This document shows, piece by piece, positions 5,955-7,631 of a stretch of DNA of 7,631 bases. The notes under the pieces were generated by a model. That model made no database searches. It had not been told where the DNA came from and saw only the letters and a list, made by a program, of their open reading frames with translations. A program made the position numbers and the translations under genes. How positions within the stretch are numbered: the first letter of the stretch is position 1; each line of letters opens with the position of its first letter. Location: assembly GCA_013042825.1 (NCBI GenBank), contig JABDPL010000046.1, forward strand, positions 1-7,631. Reading direction: 5' to 3'. The stretch is from Flavobacteriaceae bacterium. GTDB lineage: Bacteria > Bacteroidota > Bacteroidia > Flavobacteriales > Flavobacteriaceae.

Positions 5955-7289
5955 ATGCTTAAGAAAAATCTTTGGATCATAGTATTTCTTCCGGTACTTC
6001 TCATAGGCCAGCAAGCATTAAAAGGGAAATTCTTGCCGCCGGAGGAATTCGATTGGATTCTGGTTTATAAGGTGTCACCCACACACTCGAGCTATGTTGG
6101 TGATGCGAAGATCGATCGAGAGGGGAATTTTGAATTTGTATTGGATTCTACTCAAACCGGAGGCATGTACAGGTTGGTATATGCCGTTCCTCAGGAAGAA
6201 TATAATTTCGATTTGATCTATAATGCCCGGGAAGATATTGAGTTCACCTTTCATATCGATGACGGATTGGAATACAAGGCCTCGATTGAAAATAAATTGA
6301 TGAGTTCATACACCAGCAGCATGTCTATGATCCGTCAGAGTCTGGGGAAATATTTCAGGGAGCAAAGCCAGGATTCAACAACGTTGATGACGATATTTCA
6401 GACCCAACGGGATACTCAGGAAGAATATGAGAAGATTTCAAAGGATATGATAGCCGGTCATTTCGTTCGCGCTAACCGGCCATATATTCCTGAAGCCTAT
6501 GAGGAAATGAATACTTATGTTCGCAATTTAAAGGCTCATTATTTCGATCATGTGGATTTCAATGATCCGATTTTGCAGAGTTCGAATTTCCTGATAGAGC
6601 ATACCTTGAATTTCGTTTTTGGAATGATCTCTAAAGACGAATTGAGAAGTACAGGTTTTGAACACAATATAGACCATGTGTCTAAGGTCATGGCCTCTGC
6701 CACAGATCAAACAAAAAAAATGCTGCTTTATATTCTCTGGCAGCAGTTTTCCGAAGCCAATTATGAAAAGACCGCAAATTATATCACCGATAATTACCTG
6801 CTCGACCTGGCGAAATCGTTGGAGGAAGATGAACTCGTTGCTGAAATAACACAGTTTAAGAACGTATCGCTCGGACATACGGCTCCCAACTTCAAGATTG
6901 AAAGCCAGAAGGACGGCGAAAATCTGAGTACCGAACTGCATGCACTGGAAGGATCAGAACATTATGTTCTCGTGTTTTGGAGCAGTAGTTGCTCTCATTG
7001 CCTGGATGAACTCCCCAAGTTGAAGGAATTCATAGATGGTCGTAATAGCGATCAACTGCAGGTCGTTGCCTTCGGCATTGAGGAGGATGTTTACACATGG
7101 AAAAATGAAACCCTAAAGTACCCTGATTTTACCCATGTGTGCGGTTTGGGGAAATGGGAGAATCAGATAGGTAGAGCCTATAATATTTCATCAACACCGA
7201 CCTATTTCATTTTAGACAAGGAAAAGGCCATAATAGCCAAACCGGAAGATGTTGAGGATGTAAAAGCTTTCTTCGATAGTCAGAAGTGA
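5955..7289 (+). CDS. Secreted TlpA/thioredoxin-like protein
   Basis: This 444-residue protein is a probable exported thiol-disulfide oxidoreductase. It begins with a signal peptide (MLKKN, then hydrophobic residues to about 18; LLIGQQA suggests signal peptidase I cleavage, and no lipobox cysteine is present). Residues about 20-115 form a beta-rich region (LKGKF..., DREGNFEFVLDS) resembling the DUF4369 domain that often precedes thioredoxin domains in Bacteroidota. A helical middle part (about 115-300) follows. The C-terminal thioredoxin fold (about 310-440) opens with LGHTAPNF, has the redox pair C346-S-H-C349 within VFWSSSCSHCLDELP, and the cis-proline P415 in SSTPTYFILD. The residue before the first cysteine is Ser rather than the common Trp. 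The ATG at 5955 fits the signal peptide. No separate promoter is evident, so it may be read from mfd. Its 3' end overlaps the opposing yraN gene by 10 bases. Partner and substrate are unknown. Confidence 0.88.
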   Translation: MLKKNLWIIVFLPVLLIGQQALKGKFLPPEEFDWILVYKVSPTHSSYVGDAKIDREGNFEFVLDSTQTGGMYRLVYAVPQEEYNFDLIYNAREDIEFTFHIDDGLEYKASIENKLMSSYTSSMSMIRQSLGKYFREQSQDSTTLMTIFQTQRDTQEEYEKISKDMIAGHFVRANRPYIPEAYEEMNTYVRNLKAHYFDHVDFNDPILQSSNFLIEHTLNFVFGMISKDELRSTGFEHNIDHVSKVMASATDQTKKMLLYILWQQFSEANYEKTANYITDNYLLDLAKSLEEDELVAEITQFKNVSLGHTAPNFKIESQKDGENLSTELHALEGSEHYVLVFWSSSCSHCLDELPKLKEFIDGRNSDQLQVVAFGIEEDVYTWKNETLKYPDFTHVCGLGKWENQIGRAYNISSTPTYFILDKEKAIIAKPEDVEDVKAFFDSQK

Positions 7290-7631
7290 TAAAAGGCATC
7301 TTCCAAATGTTCGATGTCGAATCCCTTTGATGTTTTTGTGATGGCTATGATATCGAATCTAACGTCGACGTTTAAGCCTCTTGATTCGATGAAATGATCA
7401 ACAGCCTTAACCAGGTTCCTTATTTGCTTAGGCTTTACAAATTCCTGGGGATCACCAAATGAATTCGATGACCTGGACTTTACTTCAACAACAGCCAGTA
7501 TATCACCTTTAGAGGCTAAAATATCGACCTCCGCCCGGTCAAAGCGGTAATTGCGTTGGAGGATTCGATAGCCTTTCTGGGAAAGATGATCAACTGCCAG
7601 GTCCTCGCCCAATTGTCCTAAGGTGTTATGC
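7280..7631 (-). CDS. yraN: YraN/UPF0102 family nuclease-fold protein (5' end outside window)
   Basis: This belongs to the UPF0102 (YraN) family, small proteins with a PD-(D/E)XK endonuclease-like fold whose cellular role is poorly defined. From the window edge the frame reads HNTLGQLGEDLAVDHL, the typical N-terminal block of the family, followed by GYRILQRNYRF, the acidic RAEVDILA, and then VVEVKSRSS. The residues E and D of AEVD and E and K of EVK supply the predicted active site. The C-terminus is DIEHLEDAFYHF. A TTG at 7612-7610 is an in-frame possible start, but the conserved HNTLGQ upstream shows that translation begins earlier, probably only a few codons beyond the edge. About 117 residues are visible, near the full family length of about 120. 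It converges on the TlpA-like gene, overlapping its last codons and stop. Confidence 0.92.
   Translation of the reverse strand, partial: HNTLGQLGEDLAVDHLSQKGYRILQRNYRFDRAEVDILASKGDILAVVEVKSRSSNSFGDPQEFVKPKQIRNLVKAVDHFIESRGLNVDVRFDIIAITKTSKGFDIEHLEDAFYHF

Noticed and set aside
6713..6720. Run of eight A in the TlpA-like gene as a slippage or frameshift site
   Set aside because: The reading frame is intact on both sides (DQTKKMLLYIL) and no alternative frame continues usefully.
6528..6941. 137-codon open frame on the minus strand
   Set aside because: It is antisense to the TlpA-like gene, whose signal peptide and thioredoxin motifs make that strand the coding one.
7610..7612. TTG as the yraN start codon
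   Set aside because: The family-conserved HNTLGQ block continues in frame upstream to the window edge, so the true start lies outside the window.

Overview
The window looks like chromosomal DNA from a member of the Bacteroidota, most likely a flavobacterium. The evidence is the protein content (flavobacterial-type class I fructose-bisphosphatase, Mfd, a TerB-like protein and a TlpA-like secreted thioredoxin), the lack of clear Shine-Dalgarno sequences, and several matches to the Bacteroidota -7 promoter element TAnnTTTG. Codon use and composition look even throughout. I see no mobile element, tRNA, rRNA, CRISPR array or other sign of recent transfer.

Layout, left to right. (1) On the minus strand, a GNAT acetyltransferase related to diamine (spermidine/spermine) acetyltransferases (744-262) runs into the N-terminus of an aspartate kinase (262-1, cut by the window edge) through a one-base TGATG overlap. 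(2) Divergent from this pair, on the plus strand, is the class I fructose-1,6-bisphosphatase gene fbp (866-1873). (3) Convergent with fbp is a TerB-like gene (2367-1936, minus) interrupted at codon 28 by an in-frame TAG, so only an apparent 101-residue remnant is left open. (4) A divergent intergenic region of about 200 bases holds promoter-like sequences and an inverted repeat. (5) mfd, the transcription-repair coupling factor gene (2570-5905, plus), is followed after 49 bases by a secreted TlpA/thioredoxin-like protein (5955-7289, plus). (6) A YraN/UPF0102 nuclease-fold gene (7631-7280, minus, 5' end outside the window) overlaps the end of the thioredoxin-like gene tail to tail by 10 bases.

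These are mostly household functions: amino-acid biosynthesis entry (aspartate kinase), gluconeogenesis (fbp), DNA repair (mfd), envelope thiol chemistry (TlpA-like) and a probable nuclease (yraN). I found no convincing new multi-gene system. The points most worth a second look are the interrupted TerB-like gene, whose stop codon falls in one of two internally repeated acidic motifs, and the mfd start, where a good promoter match overlaps the upstream-most TTG and favours a GTG start at 2570.
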